Notes: generated by a model from the sequence alone, not told the origin. Positions 25,064 through 34,326 are shown, counted from the first letter of the stretch. The stretch: DNA of 64,000 nucleotides from CAIMFV01 sp040757715 (GCA_040757715.1 JBFLWS010000005.1:124001-188000); one strand, 5' to 3'. Numbers and translations: made by a program.

Positions 25064-26133
25064 TCCTTCCACTCTTCATCAGTATCGTACAACTCGTTTG
25101 GCGATCCGCCAAAATGGATCTGTTGATGTAAATGGAGGTGGATACGAACGGCCGTCCAGGCACGTTGGTGCGTCATGTTGCCTAATGTACCTTCGGCAGC
25201 TTCGCGGATCCGTTCGGTTCCCCAAATCACGAGTTCCTGGTCCCAATCGCTGTCCGCAATTATCGCCGAGGCTACTTCCTGATATCCGCCAGATTCGTTT
25301 CGGTGATAAATCCATCTAGCTGGTTTAGGAAGGTCGATGCGAGGTGCGCCTCCGCGGGCTATACCCCGTTCACCTGCAAAGACAGATCCGTAATCGCCAT
25401 AACGAACTACAGCTTGTCCATTAACCGCCGAGGCGACGCTACGAAAAAGCTGACGTTCCAGAATATCTAGGCGCGCCGTCTTACGGTTAATCTCCGCGAA
25501 ATTTGATGGGAAACTCGATGCCGTGATGGTGATGAAAAGATTTGCCCCGTTGAACACCTGCGAGCACTGGATCGCCAATCCAGTCAAGGTTGCGGCTATA
25601 GCGTTGACGTCTGCGTTGCGCTCTATCTGTCCGTAGTCCAGTATGATGAGCACCTGAAGGCCTTCGAAGGCGACCTGATCCACCCAGCTTAGAAGATCCA
25701 AATTCCAGTTTTTGACCCGGCTTAGACGGATGACCAAGCCACGCCCAAGTCTGGCCAGCGCATTGGCTTCATTAATCACGTCAGCGACATTGCCGCCAAC
25801 GCTTTGAAGCACCGGAATAAATCGCTCGTGATCTCGAATGAAGTTGACCCAGTGCTCGTAACCATTGTGGGGGTTCAACAAAATATTTAGATCACGCTCG
25901 GCATCGGAGTTTACGTTTTTCGGCGGCTCGATATCGAGGATGCACGGACGGTCATTCCCAAGCGCCTTGTCGATTTGTTGTAGGGAGTTCTCCAATTTTG
26001 CTGAACCCACCCAGCGCCTAAGTCGAATAATAGGAAGAAAATTATCCTTGTCGGGCCCGGGGAGATTGTGGATAGCCGTTATTTCAGATGGGCTTATCTT
26101 GAGATCTGGATAATAATAATACCCAGCAAACAT
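25060..26133 (-). CDS. Beta family protein (T4 beta-like, sce7725-related)
   Basis: The 357-residue protein matches the 'beta protein' family first named from phage T4: an N-terminal YYYYPDLK...DKDNFLPIIRL block, a middle ITASSFPSNFAEI strand, RYGDYGSVF, and a C-terminal WGTERIREAAEGTLGNMTHQRAW block. The ATG at 26133 is chosen because GAAGGGG and GGAG precede it and the longer frame (to 26256) would overlap the ImmA gene. The biochemical function is unknown. Such proteins are often encoded beside sce7726-type proteins, as here. It lies 19 bp after the ImmA/IrrE gene and is probably its operon partner. Confidence 0.75.
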   Translation of the reverse strand: MFAGYYYYPDLKISPSEITAIHNLPGPDKDNFLPIIRLRRWVGSAKLENSLQQIDKALGNDRPCILDIEPPKNVNSDAERDLNILLNPHNGYEHWVNFIRDHERFIPVLQSVGGNVADVINEANALARLGRGLVIRLSRVKNWNLDLLSWVDQVAFEGLQVLIILDYGQIERNADVNAIAATLTGLAIQCSQVFNGANLFITITASSFPSNFAEINRKTARLDILERQLFRSVASAVNGQAVVRYGDYGSVFAGERGIARGGAPRIDLPKPARWIYHRNESGGYQEVASAIIADSDWDQELVIWGTERIREAAEGTLGNMTHQRAWTAVRIHLHLHQQIHFGGSPNELYDTDEEWKD

Positions 26134-26152
26134 TCTCCAAACCCCTTCGTCG

Positions 26153-26629
26153 TTAAGTTGGTAAACCAAGCCTGATATGCATGGCGGCTTCAGAGACGCC
26201 AAACTTTGAGGCGAGCTCACTCGGAGTGGACTTGCCGACTGCTTGAGTTTCCGCACGGATAAGGTGCCAAGGCATTAATATTTCAGCGGCGAGCCGGTTG
26301 GCTTCGAATTCGCGTTTTTCTGATAAGCCGCTTCTATAAAAAGTGTCGTCAGTAAGTTCGCCATCGATCTCCGTTCGGTGCAGAACAAAGTGTGCGATCT
26401 CGTGTGCAATAGTGAATCGCTGTCGATTGCGATGTTCATGACGATTTACCCGGATCACCCATTGATCCGATCCTTTGGGCTCACACGTGAGCTTTCCTGA
26501 AACTCCCGCCGGAAGTTCCGAGATCACGACCTTCAGGCCTAAAGAGCTTGCTAGCTCGCCCACTTTCACGGGAGCGGCTTTTTGATGAGCACGCATCACT
26601 GCTTCGAAGTTCTTTTCTGAAACAGTCAT
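26153..26629 (-). CDS. ImmA/IrrE family metallo-endopeptidase
   Basis: The zincin motif HEIAH (His76, Glu77, His80) followed by FVLHRTE and EFEANRLAAEILMP with the third ligand Glu is diagnostic of the ImmA/IrrE (COG2856) family. These peptidases cleave repressors in mobile elements and in the Deinococcus stress response. The protein of 158 residues lacks the N-terminal HTH often fused to them. The ATG at 26629 overlaps the upstream gene's stop as ATGA, so the two are translationally coupled; a longer frame starts at 26641. The target may be an unseen regulator or one of its island neighbours. Codon use is AT-rich like the rest of the island. Confidence 0.9.
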   Translation of the reverse strand: MTVSEKNFEAVMRAHQKAAPVKVGELASSLGLKVVISELPAGVSGKLTCEPKGSDQWVIRVNRHEHRNRQRFTIAHEIAHFVLHRTEIDGELTDDTFYRSGLSEKREFEANRLAAEILMPWHLIRAETQAVGKSTPSELASKFGVSEAAMHIRLGLPT

Positions 26630-27156
26630 GGATCTATCCAAGGCTCATCAGCGGCGGAACCGGGACCAGTGTTGTCCTGTGTCACATCCAACTTGGCTTC
26701 GAGTTCGTCGGTCTGCGCGTTCTTCATACGTTCTGATATAAGGAGGTCGACCCTTGTCTGGAAGGCGGGCGAGACCAGAAACTGCTCTGATGCGGTTTCC
26801 GCTCTTTCACCCGCAAGATCGACAATCTTTTGGTAACTTATAAACGCAGCGATCGCGATAAGTATGCCGAGTACAGTTAGGCTAATGGTTACAATTGCCA
26901 GAAGGATTGTAACGACATCTTTGTAGTCCCAGCTTGATGGAAGCGCGGGCTGCATTAGATGGTTGAATATGTAAAACGCCACGAGCACAACCAAGCCTGT
27001 CGGCGTCGTCCACAAAATAGCGCGCTCTAACCGATTCACCGATCGCACCGCCCCAGGTAGGTAAGCTACCTCTAAACTAGTCCGGTTGGATGTCCAAATG
27101 GTTGTTTCGAGGAGAGGAAACCGGGTGTCGTTTTGAGCCGACCGTCGCTCAGACAA
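26626..27156 (-). CDS. Two-TM membrane protein of unknown function
   Basis: About 176 residues. Two membrane helices are evident (LWTTPTGLVVLVAFYIFNHL and VTILLAIVTISLTVLGILIAIAAFI) followed by a helical, charged cytoplasmic C-terminal region of about 60 residues. There is no ATG near the start: a TTG at 27156 after a G-rich stretch, or a GTG near 27047, are the candidates. It is the first gene of a minus-strand operon with ImmA/IrrE (4-bp ATGA overlap) and the beta-family gene. No family was recognised. Small membrane proteins are common effectors in defence operons, but nothing specific shows that here. Confidence 0.6.
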   Translation of the reverse strand: MSERRSAQNDTRFPLLETTIWTSNRTSLEVAYLPGAVRSVNRLERAILWTTPTGLVVLVAFYIFNHLMQPALPSSWDYKDVVTILLAIVTISLTVLGILIAIAAFISYQKIVDLAGERAETASEQFLVSPAFQTRVDLLISERMKNAQTDELEAKLDVTQDNTGPGSAADEPWIDP

Positions 27157-27165
27157 CTGCCCCCC

Positions 27166-27837
27166 CTAAAACCCCCTCAACCTCGCGAAGTCGTCCACGC
27201 CGTCCCGCCGCGTGCGGAGTGTGTTGATCGGAGCCGTGTCGTCGGCGTAGCCGAGCGCCATGCCGGAGAACATCAGCTCGTGCTCGGGCAGGTCGAGGGC
27301 CTTGCCGATGGTGAGGGGGAAGCGCGACCAGGCCTCCTGGGCGCAGGTGTCGAGCCCGGCCTCCACGGCGAGCAGCATCACCGTCTGCATATACATGCCA
27401 AGGTCGGCCCATTGCGGCGGGCCGAGCCGGCGGTCGAGGCAGAAGAACAGCGCCGCCGGGGCGCCGAAGAAGCGGTAATTGTTGGCGAATTGGGCGAGGC
27501 GCCCGAGCTTGTTGTCGCGGGAGACGTCAATGGTGGCGTAGAGGTCCTCGCCGGCCTGAAAGCGCCGGCTGCGGAACGGCTCCCACAGATCGGGGGGATA
27601 GACCTCGTACTCCACCGGCTCGCTGGGAACCCCCTGTTGCAGGAGGGCGGCGATCTTTGCGTTGAAGACCGCGAGGGGCTCGCCCGCCAGGCCATAGACC
27701 CGCCAGGGCTGCAGATTGCCGCCGGAGGGGGCGCGGGCGGCCTTCTCCAAGATGTCGCGCACCAGGGCGCCGGGCACCGGGTCTGGCTTGAAGGCGCGCA
27801 CCGACCTGCGCCGCGCCACCGCTTCCGTCACGTTCAT
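27166..27837 (-). CDS. Nitroreductase family flavoprotein
   Basis: The protein opens MNVTEAVARRRSVRAFKPDPVP, the FMN-binding start of nitroreductases, continues RAPSGGNLQPWRVY (FMN contact), and ends with a FSGMALGYAD motif plus a C-terminal dimer tail. About 223 residues is normal. It should reduce nitro compounds, quinones or enoates with NAD(P)H in the cytosol; the true substrate is unknown. The ATG at 27837 has GGGAG upstream. GC content returns to the genome level here, so the island ends just to its left. Confidence 0.88.
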   Translation of the reverse strand: MNVTEAVARRRSVRAFKPDPVPGALVRDILEKAARAPSGGNLQPWRVYGLAGEPLAVFNAKIAALLQQGVPSEPVEYEVYPPDLWEPFRSRRFQAGEDLYATIDVSRDNKLGRLAQFANNYRFFGAPAALFFCLDRRLGPPQWADLGMYMQTVMLLAVEAGLDTCAQEAWSRFPLTIGKALDLPEHELMFSGMALGYADDTAPINTLRTRRDGVDDFARLRGF

Positions 27838-27950
27838 ATTGCGCTCCCGCCTCCAACTCGTCACAGGTGAAGTCGATAGCATCGCGACCCTAGGTCATTG
27901 CAAGTAGGCCTGGGCAAGTAGGTCGCGAGACGGGGGCGGGGGCGGTTTAG

Positions 27951-28679
<729 letters not shown>

Positions 28680-28689
28680 AGGTCTGCGA

Positions 28690-29517
28690 TTAGGCCGCGG
28701 CGCGGGCGAAGGCGGGGTTGCGCACATAGACCCCCTCGGCGTCGCTGGCGCGGGTGAACGAAGCCGGCGGGCTCACCACCTCCTTGGCCCCCACCACCAG
28801 CACCCCGTCGAGGGCGAGGTGGCGCTCGATCTGCTCCATCACCCGCATCTGGGCCTCAGGGGCGAAGCTCGAAATCACATTGCGGCAGAGGATCACGTCG
28901 AACACCGGCAGTTCGCCTAAGTCGCGCAACAGGTTCACCCGCCGCCAGGTCACGGCCTGGCGCAACTGGGCGGAGGCGCGCCAATTGTCCTCCACCTTCT
29001 CGAAGTGGCGCAAAAGCTGGCGGATGGGCATGCCGCGCTGCACCTCGAAGTGGGTGTAGACCCCGGCCTTGGCCTTTTGCAGGGCGCGCTCGGAGAGATC
29101 GGCGCCCACGACCTCCAGGGCGATGTCGCTCTCGTGCGGCGACAGGGCCTGGCCCATGAGGGCGAGGGAATAGGCCTCCTGGCCCGTGCCGCAGCCGAGG
29201 CTCAGCACGCTGAGGCGCTTTTCGCTCCGGCGCGCGGCGAGGGAGGGGAAGGCCTCGGCTTGCAGGGTCTTGAACACGGCGCGGTCGCGGAAGAAGGCGG
29301 TGTCCTGCTGCTGCACCGCCTCCAGCACCTGCTGCACCAGGGCGGCGGTGGGGCGCTGGCGCAGCTGGGCGCAGAGGGACTCGACATTGGGCAGCTTCTC
29401 GCGCCGGGCCACGGGGGCGAGGCGCGACTCGATGAAGAAGGCCTTGTCCGGGCGCAGCACCACGCCGGAATGCTCCCGCACCAGGGCGATGATCAGGTCC
29501 AGGTCCTCGCTGGTCAT
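28690..29517 (-). CDS. cheR: CheR-type protein-glutamate O-methyltransferase
   Basis: CheR methylates chemoreceptor glutamates with S-adenosylmethionine. The 275-residue protein has an N-terminal helical CheR_N domain and a SAM-binding fold with VLSLGCGTGQEAYSLAL, a NLLRDL segment and the conserved FDVILCRNVISSF. It follows cheY on the minus strand with a 4-bp ATGA overlap, so the two are translationally coupled. This cluster lacks receptors, cheA, cheW and cheB, so it may methylate something other than classical receptors. The gene name is given by family, not by proven chemotaxis function. Confidence 0.92.
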   Translation of the reverse strand: MTSEDLDLIIALVREHSGVVLRPDKAFFIESRLAPVARREKLPNVESLCAQLRQRPTAALVQQVLEAVQQQDTAFFRDRAVFKTLQAEAFPSLAARRSEKRLSVLSLGCGTGQEAYSLALMGQALSPHESDIALEVVGADLSERALQKAKAGVYTHFEVQRGMPIRQLLRHFEKVEDNWRASAQLRQAVTWRRVNLLRDLGELPVFDVILCRNVISSFAPEAQMRVMEQIERHLALDGVLVVGAKEVVSPPASFTRASDAEGVYVRNPAFARAAA

Positions 29518-29894
29518 AGCGCCCCGATCTCCGCCAGCTTGGAGTGGATGATGTCCCCGTCGAACGGCTTCATGATGTATTCGTCGGCGCCGGCCTCCAG
29601 CGCCTCGTGAATCTTCTCCGGCTCGGTCTCGGCGGTGCAGAACACCACCTGGGGCTTGTCGCCGCCGGGCTCCTTGCGCAGCTGTTGCAGGAATTCGAGC
29701 CCATCCATCACCGGCATGGACCAGTCGAGCAGCACCACGTCGGGCATGGCCGCGCGGCAGTAGGACAGGGCCTCCATGCCGTCGGCCGCTTCCACCACGT
29801 CGAAATCGAAGCCTTCCAGGATGCGCACGGCCACCTTGCGCACCACCCGGCTGTCATCCACCACGAGGCAGGTCTTGGTCGGTCGCTCCATCAT
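29514..29894 (-). CDS. Single-domain CheY-like response regulator
   Basis: The 126-residue receiver domain has the acidic pair in VVDDSRVVRK, phospho-acceptor Asp57 in VLLDWSMPVMDG, the conserved Thr in FCTAETE and Lys in YIMKPF. It has no output domain, so it signals by protein contact. The ATG overlaps the stop of the upstream gene (ATGA) and its own stop overlaps cheR. Given that chpT is three genes upstream on the same strand, it may receive phosphate from ChpT or work in parallel to CpdR/CtrA; that is inference. Confidence 0.9.
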   Translation of the reverse strand: MMERPTKTCLVVDDSRVVRKVAVRILEGFDFDVVEAADGMEALSYCRAAMPDVVLLDWSMPVMDGLEFLQQLRKEPGGDKPQVVFCTAETEPEKIHEALEAGADEYIMKPFDGDIIHSKLAEIGAL

Positions 29895-30820
29895 GCGGCC
29901 CGCGCCTCCCGGGTCTGGTCGGCGATTCTGGTTTGGTCGACAACCGCTGGCGCATCGCAGCGCGGCAGGACGATGCGGACGACGTCTTCGCCCGCCAGAA
30001 GCGCGCCGCCCAGGCGGCCGATCTCCGCCTCGATCACCGCCAGCGCCGGCTCGCTCGATCGCGCCATGACGAGGTGCGGGCCGACGTCGTGGTCGAGGGC
30101 GTCGAGGAGGTCGGCGGCCAGGGAGGGCAGGGCGGCGGCGATCTTGGGGCCGTCGTGGGAAAGTTCGATGACGCTGCCGAGGGCCTGGGTGGCGAGGGTC
30201 ACCCTGAAGGCTACCGGCGCGTCCCCTGCCCGCTGGCAGATGATGTCGATATACTTGCCCAGCGCAGACAGGGCCGGGGCGCAGAGGGCCGCGTCGCGCT
30301 CGCTGGCGTCGAGGTGCAGGAAGAGGCGGATGTCGCGGCCAGTGCGCGCGGTCCAGGCGTCGGTGAGCCGGTAGAGGCCTTGAGCTGCGGCCACCAGACG
30401 CGCGTCCGGGGCCTTGGCGCTTTGGGCGAGCCAGGCCCCCGCCGCGCCGATCAGGGCCCGCTCGGCGAGGTCGTTGACGAGGGCGGTCAGGGCGGCGAGA
30501 TCGGGAAGGGCGGGATCGAGGTCGAGGCTAAGACGCACCGCTTCGGTCCCGTCGGCGGCGGCGCGGGCGATGAGGGCGAGGTCGCGGGCGCTGGGCTCAG
30601 CCCCCTCGGCGATGAGGGCCGCGGCGTCGCGGGCCAGGTGCAGCAGGGCCTCGGCGTGGGGGAGGGCGGCCTCGGCGGCGATGTCGGCCAGGACGGCGAG
30701 GCCCGCGGCGGCCACAATGCCGGCGTCGCGACCACCTTGGCTCAGGCGCGCCAGATCGCGCGCCGCCCGCGCTTGCGCGTCGGCGGCGGCTTGAAGGCTG
30801 TTGGTCCTCGGCTCCGTCAT
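29891..30820 (-). CDS. Conserved protein of unknown function in the chpT operon
   Basis: The 309-residue protein is almost entirely helical and Ala/Asp-rich in its first two thirds. Its last third (RVTLATQALGSVIELSHDGPKIAAALPSLA, then EAEIGRLGGALLAGEDVVRIVLPR) has the spacing and end pattern of a histidine-kinase-type ATPase domain, but no N-box, G1 or G2 motif is visible. A degenerate pseudo-kinase or scaffold related in fold to ChpT is a possible reading, not established. It lies 129 bp after chpT and overlaps cheY by ATGA. Codon use matches the genome. Confidence 0.55.
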   Translation of the reverse strand: MTEPRTNSLQAAADAQARAARDLARLSQGGRDAGIVAAAGLAVLADIAAEAALPHAEALLHLARDAAALIAEGAEPSARDLALIARAAADGTEAVRLSLDLDPALPDLAALTALVNDLAERALIGAAGAWLAQSAKAPDARLVAAAQGLYRLTDAWTARTGRDIRLFLHLDASERDAALCAPALSALGKYIDIICQRAGDAPVAFRVTLATQALGSVIELSHDGPKIAAALPSLAADLLDALDHDVGPHLVMARSSEPALAVIEAEIGRLGGALLAGEDVVRIVLPRCDAPAVVDQTRIADQTREARAA

Positions 30821-30949
30821 GGCGATCCGATCCCTGGATATTCCAGGTCAGTCTCGCGGGGTCTGGTTAAGGGTCCGTGGACTTTATGCGTCCAAGCGAC
30901 GAAGAGCGCGATTTCCTAGGCGCAATTTTTATCGGAATTCTGGAGCGAC

Positions 30950-31666
30950 TCAGGCCGGGACCACCGCCGTGAACAGCACCCGCTCGTCCTCCACCTTGGT
31001 CTCGCAGCGGCCGCCGGCGGCGCGCAGCAGGGCGTAGAGGTAATAGGCCTGCACCCAATGGCCGGAGAGGCCCTCCTCCAGCTTCTCCCCGGCGAGGCCC
31101 TTGGCCACTTCCGGGCGCAGGCGGGCGCGGGGGCCCTTGGCGTCCACGGTGAGTTCGATGGTCTCGCCGTCGTTGCGCGCCTCCAGCCGGGCGACCCCGC
31201 CGGTGGGCAGGACGCTGGCGGCGATCTGGGCGAGGTTCAGCAGCGCCCGGGCGGCCGGCTTGTTCAGCTGGTCGAGCTCCAGGGCCCAGTCGAGGTTCGG
31301 CCTCACATGGGCGAACACGCCTTCGGTGAGGGTCTTCAGCTCGCGGGTGTCGAAGGTCTCGGCGGCCTGGGAGGCCCCGAAGGCCACCCGGGCGAAGGCC
31401 ACCAGGGCCACCAGCTTGCGGGCGCTGGAGCCGATCAGGTTCAGCGCATCGTCGCGCATGTCCTGGGAATTGGGGTCCTCGATGAGATCAAGGCCGGAGA
31501 CGATGGCGCTGGCCGGGCTGATCACGTCGTGGCACAGGCGCGCCGCGAGCAGCGCGGCCAGGTCCGCGGCGGCCACGGCTTCGGGAGGCGCATCGCCCTC
31601 GCGCGCCGGTTCCAGGGCGGGGCTCCAGGCGCCGATGGGGGCGGTCGAGGGGCTGGCGTCGCTCAA
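30950..31666 (-). CDS. chpT: Histidine phosphotransferase ChpT
   Basis: ChpT relays phosphate from the CckA kinase to CtrA and CpdR, setting cell-cycle progression. The phospho-accepting His46 lies in LAARLCHDVISPASAIVSGLDL, the ChpT signature, followed by DDALNLIGSSARKL (dimeric four-helix bundle). The C-terminal pseudo-ATPase fold has DAKGPRARLRPEVAKGL and WVQAYYLYALLRAAGG. Translation is placed at TTG 31666 since AAGGA precedes it by eight bases and no ATG/GTG fits; an earlier in-frame start at 31789 would add unrelated residues. Presence of ChpT supports the alphaproteobacterial CtrA pathway, matching the CtrA box before ftsZ. Confidence 0.9.
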   Translation of the reverse strand: MSDASPSTAPIGAWSPALEPAREGDAPPEAVAAADLAALLAARLCHDVISPASAIVSGLDLIEDPNSQDMRDDALNLIGSSARKLVALVAFARVAFGASQAAETFDTRELKTLTEGVFAHVRPNLDWALELDQLNKPAARALLNLAQIAASVLPTGGVARLEARNDGETIELTVDAKGPRARLRPEVAKGLAGEKLEEGLSGHWVQAYYLYALLRAAGGRCETKVEDERVLFTAVVPA

Positions 31667-31931
31667 GGGGCAAGTCCTTACAGAATCAGTCGCGGCCGCG
31701 CCGCTTTGCGCGACAGCGTGGCGCGTTTGGGCGCCCTTGCAAAGAGCACGGACGTACAAGTCGCCGCAGGGACAAATTCTTGCTTGCAATTAACGAGTTC
31801 AGCCGGGCATTTTTCGCGCGCCGAAAGCGCCAGGGGAGGCTGCTGGGGGCGCATTTGTTCGTATCCACGCGCCTTCACCGTCCCGCTCTCGCCAGCGACG
31901 ACGATAGGGTCGCGGCAGACCCGAAAGCCTG

Positions 31932-33386
31932 ATGCCGTCGTTCAAGCTCCCTGAACTCAAGCTCCCTGAACTCAACCTCCCTAAGTTCAGTCTGTTCGGG
32001 TTCGGTTTTCCCGCCTTCTACCAGCGCAACAAGCAGGCCCTCCTCGGCGGCGGCGCGGTGGTGGGCGCGGCGGCGGTGGGCATCACGGCCTCGCTTTTGA
32101 TCACCCCCTCCGCTCCCAATCCGGCGCTGAAGCTATCTGGCCCGAAGGAGCTGACCCCGGCGCAGGTCAAGCTGCTGGAGCACCAGGCCTTCGCCGACGC
32201 CGAGGCCCGCGCCGGCCAGACCCGGCCCATCTCCACCACCTTGACCGTGCGCTCGGGCGAGACCTTGCAGGGCGCCATCCAGCGCGCCGGCGTCGCCGCC
32301 AACGAGGCCAAGCAGGCGGTGGACATGCTGTCCAAGGCCATCGATGTCATCCACATCAAGGCCGGCCTCGTGCTGCAGGCGGCGATCACCAAGCCGCGCC
32401 CCGGCCGTCCGGGTGCGGTGCAGCTGGTGGGCCTCGCCCTGAAGAGCGGCCCGGCCAGCACCGTCACCCTCTCGCGCACCTTCGACGGCGCGCTTCGCCT
32501 GCGCCAGCTGGAGGAGAAGATCCGCGCGGAGACCACCGTGGCCCAGGGCGACATCCACGGCTCGCTCTATGTGGCCGCCCTCAACGCCGGCGCTGATTCG
32601 CGCCTGGTGGGCGAGGCGGTGAAGCTGTTCTCGCACAAGCTCGATTTCAGCCGCGACATCCACCCCGACGACCAGTTCAAGCTGGTGTTCGACCGCAAGG
32701 TCACCGAGAGCGGCCGCACCATCGAGACCGGCTCGCTGCAATATGCCGAACTGGCGGCCAAGGGCCAGGTGACGCGCTTCTACCGCTTCAGCCACGACGG
32801 CCGCGACCAGTACTTCGACGAATTCGGCAAGAACATCAAAGGCTTCCTCCTGCGCACGCCGGTGGATGCGGCCCGCGTCACCTCCGGCTTCGGCATGCGC
32901 TTCCACCCGGTGCTGGGCTATACCCGCATGCACCAGGGCATCGACTTCGGCGCCCCCACCGGCACGCCGGTCTATGCCGCGGGCGACGGCGTGGTGGCCG
33001 AGGCGCGTTGGGCCAACGGCTATGGCCACTGGCTGAAGATCAAGCATTCGGGCGGCTGGGCCACCGGCTACGGCCACCTGTCCGCCTATGCCCGCGGCCT
33101 CCGTGTCGGACAGCACGTGGCCCAGGGCCAGGTGGTGGCCTATGTGGGCATGACTGGCATCGCCACCGGCCCGCACCTGCACTACGAGGTGATGCAAGGC
33201 CCGAAGAAGATGGACCCCAAGGGGGCCAAGGTGCCGCAGGGCACGGTGCTGGGCGGGCGCGAGCTCGCCCGCTTCAAGTCCGAGAAGGCGCGCATCGACG
33301 CCATGATCCGCAAGTCCGCGCCCGCCCAGACCCAGGCCCAGACCGCCAGCCTGCGCGGGCCGACGGTGGCTGGCGGCGGGAACTGA
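31932..33386 (+). CDS. M23 family metallopeptidase (LytM-type), membrane-anchored
   Basis: The 484-residue protein is probably a murein endopeptidase or regulator acting in the periplasm. The N-terminus is built of three near-repeats (KLPELKLPELNLPKF), followed by a membrane segment (LLGGGAVVGAAAVGITASLLI, about residues 38-58), a LysM-like/OapA region (TLTVRSGETLQGAIQRAGV), and a C-terminal LytM domain. Zinc ligands are intact: His334 and Asp338 (HQGID) and His417 in HLH (415-417). A final basic/Gln-rich tail follows. It is divergent from chpT, 265 bp apart. It resembles the Caulobacter family of M23 proteins involved in envelope growth; the exact orthologue is undecided. Confidence 0.9.
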   Translation: MPSFKLPELKLPELNLPKFSLFGFGFPAFYQRNKQALLGGGAVVGAAAVGITASLLITPSAPNPALKLSGPKELTPAQVKLLEHQAFADAEARAGQTRPISTTLTVRSGETLQGAIQRAGVAANEAKQAVDMLSKAIDVIHIKAGLVLQAAITKPRPGRPGAVQLVGLALKSGPASTVTLSRTFDGALRLRQLEEKIRAETTVAQGDIHGSLYVAALNAGADSRLVGEAVKLFSHKLDFSRDIHPDDQFKLVFDRKVTESGRTIETGSLQYAELAAKGQVTRFYRFSHDGRDQYFDEFGKNIKGFLLRTPVDAARVTSGFGMRFHPVLGYTRMHQGIDFGAPTGTPVYAAGDGVVAEARWANGYGHWLKIKHSGGWATGYGHLSAYARGLRVGQHVAQGQVVAYVGMTGIATGPHLHYEVMQGPKKMDPKGAKVPQGTVLGGRELARFKSEKARIDAMIRKSAPAQTQAQTASLRGPTVAGGGN

Positions 33387-33512
33387 TCGTCTCCAGGAAC
33401 CCCAACATGATGCGTCTCGCCGCTTGACCGCGACGAGATCGGCCGCTTCAACTTACCGCCGATCATAAACAAGCGGCCGGGCGCGTTGCGCCCCGCATTC
33501 GGGAGCGCGTCC

Positions 33513-34283
33513 ATGTCCAATCTGTTCGACCTCACGGGCCAGGTGGCCATCATCACCGGCTCTTCACGGGGCATCGGCAAGGCCATCGCCGAGCGCATGG
33601 CCGAGCACGGCGCGCAAGTGGTGATCTCCTCGCGCAAGGCCGGGCCGTGCGACGAGGTGGCTGAGGAGATCAACGCCCGCCACGGCGAGGGCCGGGCCAT
33701 CGCCCATCCGGCTAACATCTCTTCCAAGGAGGAGCTGCAGAGCCTCGTCGACGCCGCCATGGCCGCCTTCGGCAAGGTCACCTGCGTGGTCTGCAACGCC
33801 GCCTCCAACCCCTATTACGGGCCCATGGCCGGCATCAGCGACGATCAGTTCACCAAGATCCTCGCCAACAACGTCATCGCCAATCACTGGCTGATCCAGA
33901 TGGTGGCGCCGCAGATGATCGAGCGGAAGGACGGCTCCATCATCATCGTCTCCTCCATCGGGGGCTTACGCGGTTCGCCCATCATCGGCGCCTACAATGT
34001 CTCCAAGGCCGCCGACTTCCAGCTGGCGCGCAACCTCGCCACCGAGTTCGGGGTGCATAATGTGCGGGTGAACTGCATCGCGCCCGGCCTCGTGCGCACC
34101 GACTTCGCCCGCGCCCTGTGGGAGAACCCGGACACCCTGAAGCGCGCCACCTCCACCACGCCCCTGCGGCGCATCGGCGAGCCGGACGAGATCGCCGGCG
34201 CGGCGGTCTATCTCGCCTCGCCCGCCTCCACCTTCATGACCGGCCAGGCCCTGGTGGTGGATGGCGGGGCCACGGTGGTCTGA
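33513..34283 (+). CDS. Short-chain dehydrogenase/reductase
   Basis: This 256-residue classical SDR oxidoreductase has the cofactor motif TGSSRGIG near the N-terminus, NAAS (variant of NAAG), the catalytic serine in VSSIGGLRG and YNVSK as the YxxxK motif, plus the C-terminal APGLVRTDFA and FMTGQALVVDGGAT that are typical of DHRS4/FabG-like enzymes. The start ATG 33513 has GGGAG in front. The substrate is unknown; neighbouring envelope genes do not settle it. Confidence 0.88.
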   Translation: MSNLFDLTGQVAIITGSSRGIGKAIAERMAEHGAQVVISSRKAGPCDEVAEEINARHGEGRAIAHPANISSKEELQSLVDAAMAAFGKVTCVVCNAASNPYYGPMAGISDDQFTKILANNVIANHWLIQMVAPQMIERKDGSIIIVSSIGGLRGSPIIGAYNVSKAADFQLARNLATEFGVHNVRVNCIAPGLVRTDFARALWENPDTLKRATSTTPLRRIGEPDEIAGAAVYLASPASTFMTGQALVVDGGATVV

Positions 34284-34326
34284 GGAGACGATTGCAAAGC
34301 CTGGCCGGGGCGCCTAAACCCCGGCC

